From NCBI GenBank assembly GCA_021805565.1, contig JAJZFA010000043.1, positions 124,001 to 188,000 on the forward strand: 64,000 bases of DNA, in the 5' to 3' direction. Made by a program: the position numbers and the translations under genes. Shown here piece by piece: positions 52,116 to 60,971 of the stretch. The notes under the pieces were generated by a model that saw nothing but the letters and a program-made list of their open reading frames with translations, made no database searches and had not been told where the DNA came from. Numbering within the stretch: the first letter of the stretch is position 1; the number at the start of each line of letters is the position of its first letter. The DNA is from Pseudomonadota bacterium. GTDB lineage: Bacteria; Pseudomonadota; Alphaproteobacteria; Acetobacterales; Acetobacteraceae.

Positions 52116-53506
52116 CCGAACCGCACTGGCTGTCCGCGACCGAGATCGGACAGGCCTATGCCGATCGGACGCTGTCGCCCGTGGAGTTGGTCGCCGCCCT
52201 GCTGGCCCGCATCGAAAAGCTCGATCCGAAACTCAATGCCTTTATCCGCCTCGACGCCGAGGGCGCCATGCGTGCCGCCCGGCAGGCCGAGGCCGAAATC
52301 GCCGCTGGGCAGGGCAGGGGGCCGCTGCATGGAGTCCCCGTCGGTATCAAGGATATTATCGATGTTGCCGGCCTGCCCACCACGGCACATTCCAAAATCC
52401 TTCTGGGAAACATTGCCAAGGCCGACGCCGCCGTGGTGCAAAAGCTGCGTTCGGCAGGCGCGATCGTCATGGGCAAGCTGTCCACGCATGAGTTCGCCAT
52501 CGGCGGACCAAGCTTCGATTTGCCGTTTCCGCCGGCGCGCAACCCGTGGAATCGCGCGTATCATCCGGGCGGTTCGTCCTCCGGGTCCGGGTCCGGCGTC
52601 GCGGCCGGCTTGTTTCCCTTGGCCCTGGGCACCGACACCGGCGGGTCGGTTCGCAACCCCGCCAGTGCCTGTGGCATCGTCGGGTTGAAGCCGACCTATG
52701 GCCTTGTCTCGCGCCGGGGCGTTTTTCCGCTGTCCTATACGCTGGACCACGTCGGTCCGCTGACCCGCACCGTCGCCGACTGCGCGTTGCTGCTGGATGC
52801 CATGGCGGGCCACGACCCGGCCGACCCCGCCAGTGTGGCCGGTTCGGCCCCGTATGCGGGGCGCTTGCTGGACCGCGGCGTGCGCGGCCTGCGTATCGGG
52901 TTCGTGCGCCATTTTCACGAACACGACCTGCAAGCCAGCACCGAAGTCGCCGCCGCGCTGGAAGATGTGGCTCGCGTGCTTGCAGCCGAAGGTGCCCAGG
53001 TTGAAACCGCCACCCTGCCCAGCCTGACGGAATTCGCCGGCATCAACCGGGTTATTCTGTGCGGCGAGGCGTGGTCCATCCACGCGCCATGGCTGCGCGA
53101 ACGCCCCGGCGATTACGGACAGCTTGCCCGCCGCCGCCTGCTGCCCGGCGCTTTCATGACCGCGGGCGATTACGTGGGCGCGCAGCGCCGCCGTTCGGAG
53201 GTCATTGCCGCCGTCGAGGACTGCCTGCGCGCATACGATGTGCTGCTGTGCGCCAGTTCCATGGACCCTGCCAGCCGCCTGGACGATCCGGACCAGACCG
53301 CGCACACATACCCTCGTCAGGCGCGCACGCCGTTCAACGTGACCGGCCATCCGGCGCTGGCGACGATGTCCGGCTTGTCCAGCGACGGATTGCCGCTATC
53401 GGTGCAGTTTGTTGGGCGGTATTTCGATGAGGCAACCGTCCTGCGTGTTGCTGCCGCATACGAACGCGCGACCGGGTGGCACACGCAAAAGCCGCCGGCC
53501 GGGTGA
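52112..53506 (+). CDS. Amidase-signature hydrolase (AtzE-like)
   Basis: 464 residues. Amidase triad: Lys80 (GVPVGIKDI), cis-Ser in GGSSSGSGSG (about 155-157) and Ser179 in TDTGGSVRNPA. The AtzG-like gene in front suggests an AtzE/1-carboxybiuret-hydrolase-type complex or a related amide hydrolase. GTG start overlapping atzG. Operon continues with alpha/beta hydrolase, kinase and a Liv-type binding protein, so an amide-containing nutrient is likely. Confidence 0.9.
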   Translation: MTEPHWLSATEIGQAYADRTLSPVELVAALLARIEKLDPKLNAFIRLDAEGAMRAARQAEAEIAAGQGRGPLHGVPVGIKDIIDVAGLPTTAHSKILLGNIAKADAAVVQKLRSAGAIVMGKLSTHEFAIGGPSFDLPFPPARNPWNRAYHPGGSSSGSGSGVAAGLFPLALGTDTGGSVRNPASACGIVGLKPTYGLVSRRGVFPLSYTLDHVGPLTRTVADCALLLDAMAGHDPADPASVAGSAPYAGRLLDRGVRGLRIGFVRHFHEHDLQASTEVAAALEDVARVLAAEGAQVETATLPSLTEFAGINRVILCGEAWSIHAPWLRERPGDYGQLARRRLLPGAFMTAGDYVGAQRRRSEVIAAVEDCLRAYDVLLCASSMDPASRLDDPDQTAHTYPRQARTPFNVTGHPALATMSGLSSDGLPLSVQFVGRYFDEATVLRVAAAYERATGWHTQKPPAG

Positions 53507-53549
53507 CCGGCCTGTCTTCGCCCGCCCCTTTTCGCCGACTGGAACCGCA

Positions 53550-54458
53550 ATGTTGCCGCACTCCGGCCCCACGTCCCGCGTTTATTTCTCGCAGCGGCTT
53601 CGCCTGCATTATGTGGACTGGGGCAACCCCGGCGCGCCGCCGTTGATCCTGCTGCATGGCGGGCGGGACCATTGCCGGAACTGGGACTGGGTGGCCGCCG
53701 ATCTGCGCCGCGACTATCATGTGATCGCGCCGGATTTGCGCGGCCACGGCGATTCCGCATGGTCGGCGTCTGGCCATTATACCATGGCCAATCACATCTA
53801 CGACCTGGCGCAACTGATTCATCAGCAAAATCTGGCGCCGGTCACGATCGTCGCCCACTCGTTGGGCGGCAATATCGCGCTGCGCTATGCCGGCATTTAC
53901 CCGGAGAATGTGCGCCGCATCGTTGCGATCGAGGGCCTTGGCCCGGGTCCCAGGCAGGATGCCGTATCCAGCGACAAGCCGATTGCCGAACGCATGCGCA
54001 ACTGGATCGAGATGCAGCGGGCGAATTCCGGACGCCAGCCGCGGCGTTATCCCACCATGGAAGCGGCGTATGCCCGGATGCAGGAGGAGAACAAGCATCT
54101 GACGCCGGAACAGGCCCATCATCTGACGCAGTATGGCGTCAACCAGAATGAGGACGGTACCTATAGCTGGAAGTTCGACCACTATGTCCGCCTGTGGCCG
54201 CCCTACGACATGACGCGGGAGTCCATCGCCGAACTCTGGGGGGCGATTACGTGTCCGGCGTTGCTGGTCGTCGGCACCGAAAGTTGGGCGACAAACCCGG
54301 CCGGGGACGGGCGTTTAGGCTATTTCAGGAATGCCAGCGTCCTGGCGGTGGAAAAAGCCGGGCACTGGGTCCACCACGACCAACTCGCGTTTTTTCTGGA
54401 ACACATACGGGCATTTCTCGGACACGGCGCGCCGGGGCAAGCGACGCCGGCGCCATGA
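53550..54458 (+). CDS. Alpha/beta hydrolase
   Basis: 302 residues. Nucleophile elbow AHSLGG (Ser104), GGRD oxyanion region (residues 37-40), APDLRGHGDS, and late AGHWVHHDQL with the catalytic His. Starts 43 bp after the amidase. Hydrolase of ester, amide or carbamate; substrate unknown. Its TGA overlaps the kinase start (ATGA). Confidence 0.88.
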   Translation: MLPHSGPTSRVYFSQRLRLHYVDWGNPGAPPLILLHGGRDHCRNWDWVAADLRRDYHVIAPDLRGHGDSAWSASGHYTMANHIYDLAQLIHQQNLAPVTIVAHSLGGNIALRYAGIYPENVRRIVAIEGLGPGPRQDAVSSDKPIAERMRNWIEMQRANSGRQPRRYPTMEAAYARMQEENKHLTPEQAHHLTQYGVNQNEDGTYSWKFDHYVRLWPPYDMTRESIAELWGAITCPALLVVGTESWATNPAGDGRLGYFRNASVLAVEKAGHWVHHDQLAFFLEHIRAFLGHGAPGQATPAP

Positions 54459-55348
54459 TCGTTGTTTTCGGTTCGGTGAATCTCGATCTCATTTTCGCCC
54501 TGCCGCATATTCCGCGGGCGGGGGACACCGTGCTTGGACCCACGACACGGATCGAGCCGGGCGGCAAGGGCGCCAATCAGGCCGTGGCGGCGGCACGCGA
54601 TGGCGGAATCACGATCATGGCCGGGGCGGTTGGGCACGACGCGCTGGCCGACGGCGCGCTGCGCCTGTTACGCGCCGCCGGGGTGGACCTGGACCGCGTT
54701 GCAACGGTGGCGGCGAGCACCGGTTGCGCGGCGATCGCGGTCGATCCGGCCGGCAACAATGCCATCGCCGTCGGGTCCGGCGCGAACCTGTTCGCGCGGG
54801 CGTCGCAGGTGGAGGATTCGTTACTGTGCCGTGGTAACACCGTGGTGGTGCAGATGGAGGTGCCGGCCGCGCAGACGGCGGAGTTGATCGCCCGCGCCAG
54901 GGCGGGCGGTGCGCGCATCGTGTTAAATCTGGCGCCCGCGCTGCCGCTGCCGGAAGCGGCATTACGTGCCGTCGATGTGTTGGTGGCGAACGAAACCGAG
55001 GGCGCCTGGCTGGCCGACCATTTGGGCTGCGCGGCGACCGCGGAATCGTTGCGCGACCGGCTGGGCGGTGTTGCCGTGGTGCTGACGATGGGCGAGGCCG
55101 GTGCCGCTGTCGCCAGTGCCGACGAATGCTGGCACGAACCGGCTATTTCGGTGGAAGCGGCCGACACGACGGCGGCGGGCGATTGTTTCGTGGGCGTTCT
55201 GGCGCACCGGCTGGACCATGGCGAGACTTTGCGTGCGGCCGCACGCCGAGCGACGGCGGCGGCGGCTTTGTGCTGTACTCGCCAGGGCAGTCAGGGCAGT
55301 ATCCCTCAGGGGGTTGAGACGGATGGTTTTAGCGCGGCATCGTCCTGA
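54455..55348 (+). CDS. PfkB family carbohydrate kinase (ribokinase-like)
   Basis: 297 residues. N-terminal VFGSVNLDLIFALPHIPRAGDT, motif 1 GGKGANQAVA, and motif 2 DTTAAGDCFVG near residue 240, where the usual DTxGAGD has Ala in place of the first Gly. Phosphorylates a sugar or nucleoside, possibly released by the hydrolases of the same operon. Coupled to the hydrolase by ATGA. Confidence 0.9.
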   Translation: MIVVFGSVNLDLIFALPHIPRAGDTVLGPTTRIEPGGKGANQAVAAARDGGITIMAGAVGHDALADGALRLLRAAGVDLDRVATVAASTGCAAIAVDPAGNNAIAVGSGANLFARASQVEDSLLCRGNTVVVQMEVPAAQTAELIARARAGGARIVLNLAPALPLPEAALRAVDVLVANETEGAWLADHLGCAATAESLRDRLGGVAVVLTMGEAGAAVASADECWHEPAISVEAADTTAAGDCFVGVLAHRLDHGETLRAAARRATAAAALCCTRQGSQGSIPQGVETDGFSAASS

Positions 55349-55422
55349 TCCGGTTCGGACGCGTTGGCCGGATCGGCCAGGCCGTTCTATAGAATGCCGA
55401 TCGATTGGACGCAGGAGACGAC

Positions 55423-56652
55423 ATGAAACGCCGGGACTTGATCGCCACGACCGCAGCCGTTGCCGCCACCGGATTGGCGCATCCCTTCAACGCCAGGTCC
55501 GCCCCGGCTATTTCCGATAACGTGGTCAAGCTGGGCGTGCTGACCGACCTCAGCGGCATGTATTCCGATGGGGCGGGACCCGGTTCGGTCCTGTGCGCCC
55601 AACTGGCGGCGGAGGAGTTCGGCAATACCGTGGCCGGCAACCCTGTCCAGATTATTCAGGGCGACCACCTGAACCGCCCCGATACCGGCGGCGATATCGC
55701 GCGCCGCTGGTTCGATATCGAACAGGTGGATGCGATTCTCGACGTTCCCGTATCGTCCATCGCGCTGCAAGTGCAGCAGGTGGCGCATGAGCGTAACCGG
55801 GTGTTTCTCAACTCCGCCGCCGGGGCCACGGTGCTGACCGGCAAGGCCTGTTCGCCGACGGCGGCGCAATGGACCTATGACACCTATGCGCTGGCCCACG
55901 CGGCGGGTAGTGCCCTGCTCCAACGCGGCGGCGATACGTGGTTCTTTATCGTTGCCGATTACGTCTTTGGCGCATCGCTGCTGGCGGACGGCACCGATGT
56001 CGTGACCAGGGGCGGCGGCAAGGTCCTGGGCAGCGTCAAGCACCCAATGGGAACCTCGGATTTTTCGTCGTATTTGCTGCAGGCGCAAAGTTCGGGGGCC
56101 AAGGTGATCGCCCTGGCCAATTCGGGCGACGATACCCGCGCGGCGATCAAGCAGGCGGCGGAATTCGGCATCGGCGCCAAAAGCGGACAGCAGATCGTCG
56201 GGTTGAACACGGCCATCACCGACATCCACGCCCTGGGTCTGGACGTGTCGCAAGGGCTGTTCGTGGCGGAGGGATTCTACTGGAATCGCGACGATCGGAC
56301 GCGCGCGCTGGCGAAACGGTTCATGGACAAGATGAAGCGGCCGCCGACGATGATCCAGACCGGGGTATATTCCGCGGCGCGAAGCTATCTGAAGGCGATC
56401 GACACCATCGGAACGGATGAGGCCATGGCGGTGATGGCACAGTTACGCGCGATGGACCTGGACGATGCGTTCGCGCGCAACGGAAAGCTGCGGGCCGATG
56501 GCCTGATGGTGCATGACATGGCGCTGATGCAGGTTAAATCGCCAGGCCAGTCGAAGGGCGAATGGGACGTCTATAATGTGGTCGGATCGATCGCCGGAAA
56601 GGACGCGTTCCCGCCGCCGAACCCGGACTGTTCCCTCGTCGCCAAAACATAA
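55423..56652 (+). CDS. Liv-type ABC transporter substrate-binding protein, Tat-like signal
   Basis: 409 residues. N-terminus MKRRDLIATTAAVAATGLA fits a Tat-type or lipoprotein-less signal, then VVKLGVLTDLSGMYSDGAGPGS, typical receptor fold; ALANSGDDTRAAIKQAAEFG and YSAARSYLKAIDTIGTDE further on. CAGGAGACGAC precedes the ATG. It follows the kinase gene by 74 bp. No permease or ATPase accompanies it; the orphan LivHMGF at 43690-47483 could be its partner, but that is speculation. Confidence 0.9.
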   Translation: MKRRDLIATTAAVAATGLAHPFNARSAPAISDNVVKLGVLTDLSGMYSDGAGPGSVLCAQLAAEEFGNTVAGNPVQIIQGDHLNRPDTGGDIARRWFDIEQVDAILDVPVSSIALQVQQVAHERNRVFLNSAAGATVLTGKACSPTAAQWTYDTYALAHAAGSALLQRGGDTWFFIVADYVFGASLLADGTDVVTRGGGKVLGSVKHPMGTSDFSSYLLQAQSSGAKVIALANSGDDTRAAIKQAAEFGIGAKSGQQIVGLNTAITDIHALGLDVSQGLFVAEGFYWNRDDRTRALAKRFMDKMKRPPTMIQTGVYSAARSYLKAIDTIGTDEAMAVMAQLRAMDLDDAFARNGKLRADGLMVHDMALMQVKSPGQSKGEWDVYNVVGSIAGKDAFPPPNPDCSLVAKT

Positions 56653-56675
56653 TAGCGTCCGGCGGGCGGCGGCCA

Positions 56676-57743
56676 TCATTCTTCCGTGGCATCCCGCGAA
56701 CCTGCCGGTGGATCGCTCGTTCCCTTGGCCCATTCGTTGACCAACGTATAGCCGATCCCCAGCAGCACCGGCCCGAGGAAAATGCCCAGCAACCCGAACG
56801 CCAGCGCCCCACCCAGCACCCCGAGAACCGTCAGCAGGAACGGCAACTGCGCGCCGCGCGAGATGAACCAGGGCCGGATCAGGCTGTCCGATCCGGAAAT
56901 CGCCCCCGCGCCATAGATCGCCAGGAATATGCCCCAGCCCAGGTGACCGCTGCTCATCAGCCAGAGCGACGCCGGAATCCAGACCACCGGCGCGCCGACC
57001 GGCAGCACCGACAGCAGGCCGGCCACCGCTCCGAATAAAACCGGGCGGGGGACCCCGGACAGCCACAGGCCGAACGTCGTCAACAGGCCCTGCACGACGG
57101 CGGTGCCCAGGATTCCGTAAACCACCCCCCGCACCGTCGCGCCTGTCACCTTGATCAGCCGATCCGCCTGCGCACCGGCGATTCGGTGCAACAGCAGGCG
57201 CAACCGTCCGGCGATCGGCTCGCCATAGACGTAAAAGAAGAACGCCACGAACAGCGACAGCAGGAACATCAGCACGCCGTTGGCGATACCCAGCAGAAGG
57301 CTCAGGCCGTTCTCCACGACGATGCCGAAATACGGCCGCAACGCGTCCAGCAGCACGCCGATATCGGCGGCCCAGCGGTTCCACAGATCGCCGATCGTGG
57401 ACCCGATCAGCGGAATGTCGAACACCCATCGCGGAGAATCCGGCAGGCCGGCGCGCAGCCCATCCATAATGACATGCCGCAGATGGGTCGCGTCGTCGGC
57501 TCCGCCCGGTGCGGCGATGCCGATCGGCAACACCAGGACAACCGAGGTCAACAGCACCATCGACAGCGCCGCCCATACGCGCGGCATCCGCAGGTGCTGG
57601 CGCAACGATTCGTAAACCGGCCAGGTGGTGTAAACCAGGATACCGGCCCACAGCAGCGCCGACAAAAACGGATACAGCACCAGCACGCAGCCGATCGCTA
57701 TGCCGCCCAACAGCAGGCCCATCAAAATCCGTTCGGCGATCAT
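56676..57743 (-). CDS. AI-2E family transporter (PF01594-type membrane protein)
   Basis: 355 residues with about eight membrane segments. N-terminus MIAERILMGLLLGGIAIGCVLVLYPFLSALLWAGILVY; the family block VVQGLLTTFGLWLSGVPRPVLFGAVAGLLSVLPVGAPVVWIP. The family exports AI-2 or acts as a cation antiporter; function here is not known. GGAGAGCC precedes ATG 57743. Convergent with the Liv-type binding protein gene (24 bp). Confidence 0.88.
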   Translation of the reverse strand: MIAERILMGLLLGGIAIGCVLVLYPFLSALLWAGILVYTTWPVYESLRQHLRMPRVWAALSMVLLTSVVLVLPIGIAAPGGADDATHLRHVIMDGLRAGLPDSPRWVFDIPLIGSTIGDLWNRWAADIGVLLDALRPYFGIVVENGLSLLLGIANGVLMFLLSLFVAFFFYVYGEPIAGRLRLLLHRIAGAQADRLIKVTGATVRGVVYGILGTAVVQGLLTTFGLWLSGVPRPVLFGAVAGLLSVLPVGAPVVWIPASLWLMSSGHLGWGIFLAIYGAGAISGSDSLIRPWFISRGAQLPFLLTVLGVLGGALAFGLLGIFLGPVLLGIGYTLVNEWAKGTSDPPAGSRDATEE

Positions 57744-57953
57744 GGCTCTCCACTCGCGCATGCGCGCGGTCCGGGCGGCGGCCACCCCTGGCCAATCGCC
57801 GCGCCGGGCTGTAGCGTCCGGCGCACCGCTCGTCCACGGGGTTTGTTCCGTGCGTCCGGTTTCAGTCGTTGCGTGTTTCGGACGGACAGACAAGAGGGCA
57901 GTCAGGCCCGCCGCCGGACGCGATCTATCCGCCCAGGGAGAACAAGGTCCGCC

Positions 57954-58733
57954 ATGCCACGCTTTGCCGCCAATCTGTCGATGATGTTCAACGAAGTGCC
58001 CTTTCTCGATCGTTTCGCCGCGGCTAGGCGTGCCGGGTTCGAGGGCGTGGAATTTCTGTTCCCGTATGATTTTCCGGCCGCCGATCTGCGCACGCGCCTG
58101 AACGGGGAAGGGCTGACCCAGGCCCTGTTCAACATGCCGCCCGGCGATTGGGCGAGTGGGGAACGCGGGATCGCCAGCCTGCCCGGCCGTCAGGCGGAAT
58201 TTCGCGAGTCGGTTAAAAAGGCGCTGGATTATGCCACCGCCCTGGACTGCCGGCTGATGCATTGCATGGCCGGGATCGTGCCGGCCGGGGTGCCGCTGAC
58301 GACGGCGACGGCGGTGTTTGCCACCAATCTGGCCTGGGCCGCCGAACAGGCCCGGCCGGCCGGCGTGCGGCTGGCGATCGAGCCGATCAACCATCGCGAC
58401 ATGCCGGGGTATTTCCTGAACACTCAGGCTCAGGGCGCGGCGATTGCCGAGGCCATCGGTTCCGACCGGGTCGGCCTGCAATTCGACGTCTATCACGTAC
58501 AGGTGACCGAGGGCGACATTACCAAACGCATGGAACAGTTCATGCCGGTGATCGCTCATATGCAGATCGCCGACGTGCCCGCGCGGCACGAACCCGGAAC
58601 CGGGGAAATCGGCTGGCCGTTTGTATTCCGGCGGATGGACGAGCTTGGTTACCTTGGCTGGGTCGGCTGCGAATACCGCCCGGCCGGGGACACCGTCGCC
58701 GGGCTGGGATGGCGGGAACAGTTCGCGGGTTGA
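57954..58733 (+). CDS. hyi: Hydroxypyruvate isomerase family
   Basis: 259-residue TIM-barrel isomerase that converts hydroxypyruvate to tartronate semialdehyde. Starts MPRFAANLSMMFNEVPFLDRF, with FNMPPGDWASGERGIASLPGR, AIEPINHRDMPGYFL, QFDVYHVQVTEGD and the C-terminal GCEYRPAGDT: the canonical Hyi blocks with two Glu and His metal ligands. Followed 88 bp later by the tartronate semialdehyde reductase gene, so the two form a glyoxylate/hydroxypyruvate pathway. Confidence 0.93.
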   Translation: MPRFAANLSMMFNEVPFLDRFAAARRAGFEGVEFLFPYDFPAADLRTRLNGEGLTQALFNMPPGDWASGERGIASLPGRQAEFRESVKKALDYATALDCRLMHCMAGIVPAGVPLTTATAVFATNLAWAAEQARPAGVRLAIEPINHRDMPGYFLNTQAQGAAIAEAIGSDRVGLQFDVYHVQVTEGDITKRMEQFMPVIAHMQIADVPARHEPGTGEIGWPFVFRRMDELGYLGWVGCEYRPAGDTVAGLGWREQFAG

Positions 58734-58821
58734 CCGGCCATCGACTCATCGGCGGCGCTATTGCGTGGAAATGGCCGTTCGGTCCGCGGCACCCTTATCG
58801 AAACAGAATGGAGAGAACGGC

Positions 58822-59709
58822 ATGAAGATCGGATTTATCGGTCTGGGGATCATGGGGCGCCCGATGGCGCTGAACCTGAAAAACGCGGGCCATGACCTGA
58901 TCGTCCCCGAACGGGCCAGCCTGACCGGCGAGCTGCGCGCCGCCGCCACCGTGGTCGCGACGCCGCGGGCCGTCGCCGCGGCGGCGGACATTCTGATCCT
59001 GATGGTCCCGGATACGCCCGACGTGGAAGCGGTGCTGTTCGGCGAGAATGGCGCCGCCATTGGCCTGCGCAAGGGCAGTCTGGTCATCGACATGTCGTCC
59101 ATTAGCCCGATCGAAACCAGGGATTTTGCCCGGCGGATTGCCGCGCTGGGCTGCGATTACCTCGACGCGCCGGTATCGGGAGGCGAGGTCGGCGCCAAGG
59201 CCGCAACCCTGACGATTATGGTCGGCGGGCCGGACGCCGCCTTCGCCCGGGCCAAACCGCTCTTGGATGTGCTGGGTAAGAACATCACCCATGTCGGGTC
59301 CGAACCCGGCGCGGGTCAGGTGTGCAAGGTCGCCAACCAGATCATCGTCGCGCTCAACATCCAGGCAGTGTCGGAAGCGCTGGTCTTCGCGTCCAGGGCC
59401 GGTGCCGATCCCGCCAAGGTGCGGCAGGCGATCATGGGCGGATTCGCATCCTCGCGCGTGCTGGAGATTCATGCCGAACGCATGCTGAACGGCACCTTCA
59501 ACCCCGGATTCAAGGTTGCGCTACACCAGAAAGACCTAAATCTGGCGCTGTCGTCGGCCAAGGCACTGAATTTGGCGATGCCGAATACCGCGATCGCCCA
59601 GCAGATGTTCTCGTCCGTGATCGCCCATGGCGGGGCGGACCTCGATCATTCGGCACTGATCCTGGCTGTCGAGGATTTGGCGGCGCACAGCATCAGGGAC
59701 TCAAAATAG
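58822..59709 (+). CDS. glxR: 2-hydroxy-3-oxopropionate (tartronate semialdehyde) reductase
   Basis: 295-residue beta-hydroxyacid dehydrogenase. NAD-binding GFIGLGIMGRPMALNL at the N-terminus, DAPVSGGEVGAK in the substrate loop, and the catalytic Lys in GQVCKVANQI. Reduces tartronate semialdehyde to D-glycerate with NAD(P)H. Preceded by GGAGAGAACGGC. Paired with hyi. Confidence 0.93.
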   Translation: MKIGFIGLGIMGRPMALNLKNAGHDLIVPERASLTGELRAAATVVATPRAVAAAADILILMVPDTPDVEAVLFGENGAAIGLRKGSLVIDMSSISPIETRDFARRIAALGCDYLDAPVSGGEVGAKAATLTIMVGGPDAAFARAKPLLDVLGKNITHVGSEPGAGQVCKVANQIIVALNIQAVSEALVFASRAGADPAKVRQAIMGGFASSRVLEIHAERMLNGTFNPGFKVALHQKDLNLALSSAKALNLAMPNTAIAQQMFSSVIAHGGADLDHSALILAVEDLAAHSIRDSK

Positions 59710-59916
59710 CAACACCCCGTGTCGATCCGCGTCGCAAGCGATGATAGGGGATTGAGTTTTCGAGAGGATTTGCTTTAATGTGATGCGAGGAACACGATCC
59801 TGAGACGATTCCTGGTGCGGATTCCATGATGACGCATCTTGCAATCGTCCCGGGTTTCAAACTAGCCGGGATTGTCAGGGTTTAATCAGCGTGAGTTGAG
59901 TAGGGGCGGGCGTTCA

Positions 59917-60807
59917 ATGTCGATGCGTTTTACGGAAATCGGGCAACAACTCCGAGCCTACCGGCTCGAATCCGGCCTGCGTGCCGAGGAAATCGCCGCC
60001 CGGCTCGGTGTGTCCCGCGCCGCGCTGTACCGCTACGAAAAAGGCGAGGTGATCAAGCTCGACACCATCAAGCGGCTGGCCGAACTGCTGAAGATTTCGC
60101 CGTTGTCGCTGCTTGGCATCGGAGTGGAATATTATAACCGTCCGGTGGGTTATTTCGAGCGGGTGCGCCAGATCGAGGAGACCGCCGATCAGGTCCTGCA
60201 ACTGGCCGGTCCGTTGTGTTATCTGACGACATCGGATGCGTACGACAACGCACTGGGCGAGGCGTTCGAGGAGACCGCCGATCAGGCGGGCGGCGAGCGC
60301 ATGGCAATGCGCAGCATGGCCGAACAGGTGCTGGGTATTCTGTCCGCTCGGAAACGAATGTACGCCATGCGGCGCCCGAGCATCATCGCGATGGTGTCTC
60401 TGCCGGCGGTGCAACGGCTGGTCGAAATCGGAATCGTCAGCGGGTCGCATCTTTCGGATCGCGTGCGGCGGATTTGCCGGGACGTCGCGATCGCGGAAGT
60501 GGAAAACATCGCGACTTTGATGGAAACCGAACCGATGGGGTTGCAGTTCGGATTGCTGGCCGGGTCGCCGCCGAGTTCCTCGTTCAAGATTTTCCGGGCC
60601 AGGGATCGGGTGAACCTGGGAATCAACCCATTCCGCACCGACACGCATCCGGGCGCGCAGACCGGTGTGGCGATGATTACCGGGGCGGATGAGGCGATCG
60701 CGGCGCATCAGCGCGTGGCGGAGGCAAGCTGGCGCGAAGCGGTCAAGGGGCCATCCGGCGCTGCCAGATTGCGCCAGTTGGTGAACGCCGCGCCGGTGGT
60801 CGCTTAG
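59917..60807 (+). CDS. XRE-family helix-turn-helix regulator with C-terminal domain
   Basis: 296 residues. HTH: GQQLRAYRLESGLRAEEIAARLGVSRAALYRYEKGEVIKLDTIKRLAELL in outline (~residues 9-58). The remaining ~230 residues form an uncharacterised ligand-like domain. Its stop codon TAG (60805-60807) lies inside copy B of the 121-bp repeat. ATG at 59917 follows a GGGGCGGG stretch. It lies downstream of hyi/glxR and could regulate them. The 207 bp upstream contain two possible hairpins. Confidence 0.88.
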   Translation: MSMRFTEIGQQLRAYRLESGLRAEEIAARLGVSRAALYRYEKGEVIKLDTIKRLAELLKISPLSLLGIGVEYYNRPVGYFERVRQIEETADQVLQLAGPLCYLTTSDAYDNALGEAFEETADQAGGERMAMRSMAEQVLGILSARKRMYAMRRPSIIAMVSLPAVQRLVEIGIVSGSHLSDRVRRICRDVAIAEVENIATLMETEPMGLQFGLLAGSPPSSSFKIFRARDRVNLGINPFRTDTHPGAQTGVAMITGADEAIAAHQRVAEASWREAVKGPSGAARLRQLVNAAPVVA

Positions 60808-60921
60808 GCAACGCTGGCAAATAAGTGCGTCAGCACGTCAGCAAAGTTGCCGTGCAAAACATGAACTTAGGAATTGCCCGACGCTGCCGCTTGTAGCGAT
60901 TATTGTCGGGCAATTCCTTAG
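60801..60921. repeat. 121-bp double-hairpin repeat, copy B
   Basis: Same length and about 80% identical to copy A at 32465-32585. Hairpin 1 pairs GGCAACGCTGGC with GTCAGC..GTTGCC; hairpin 2 pairs 60866-60882 with 60905-60921 (16 of 17). Where copy A has GGGCATGCCC / GGGCATGGCC, copy B has GGAATTGCCC / GGGCAATTCC, so both arms changed together. Copy B overlaps the last codons of the XRE regulator gene. Confidence 0.85.
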
Positions 60922-60971
60922 GGCCAGGCGGACACTGACCGTTATGGGTTGCGGGGCAGAACGCTGCTGCC

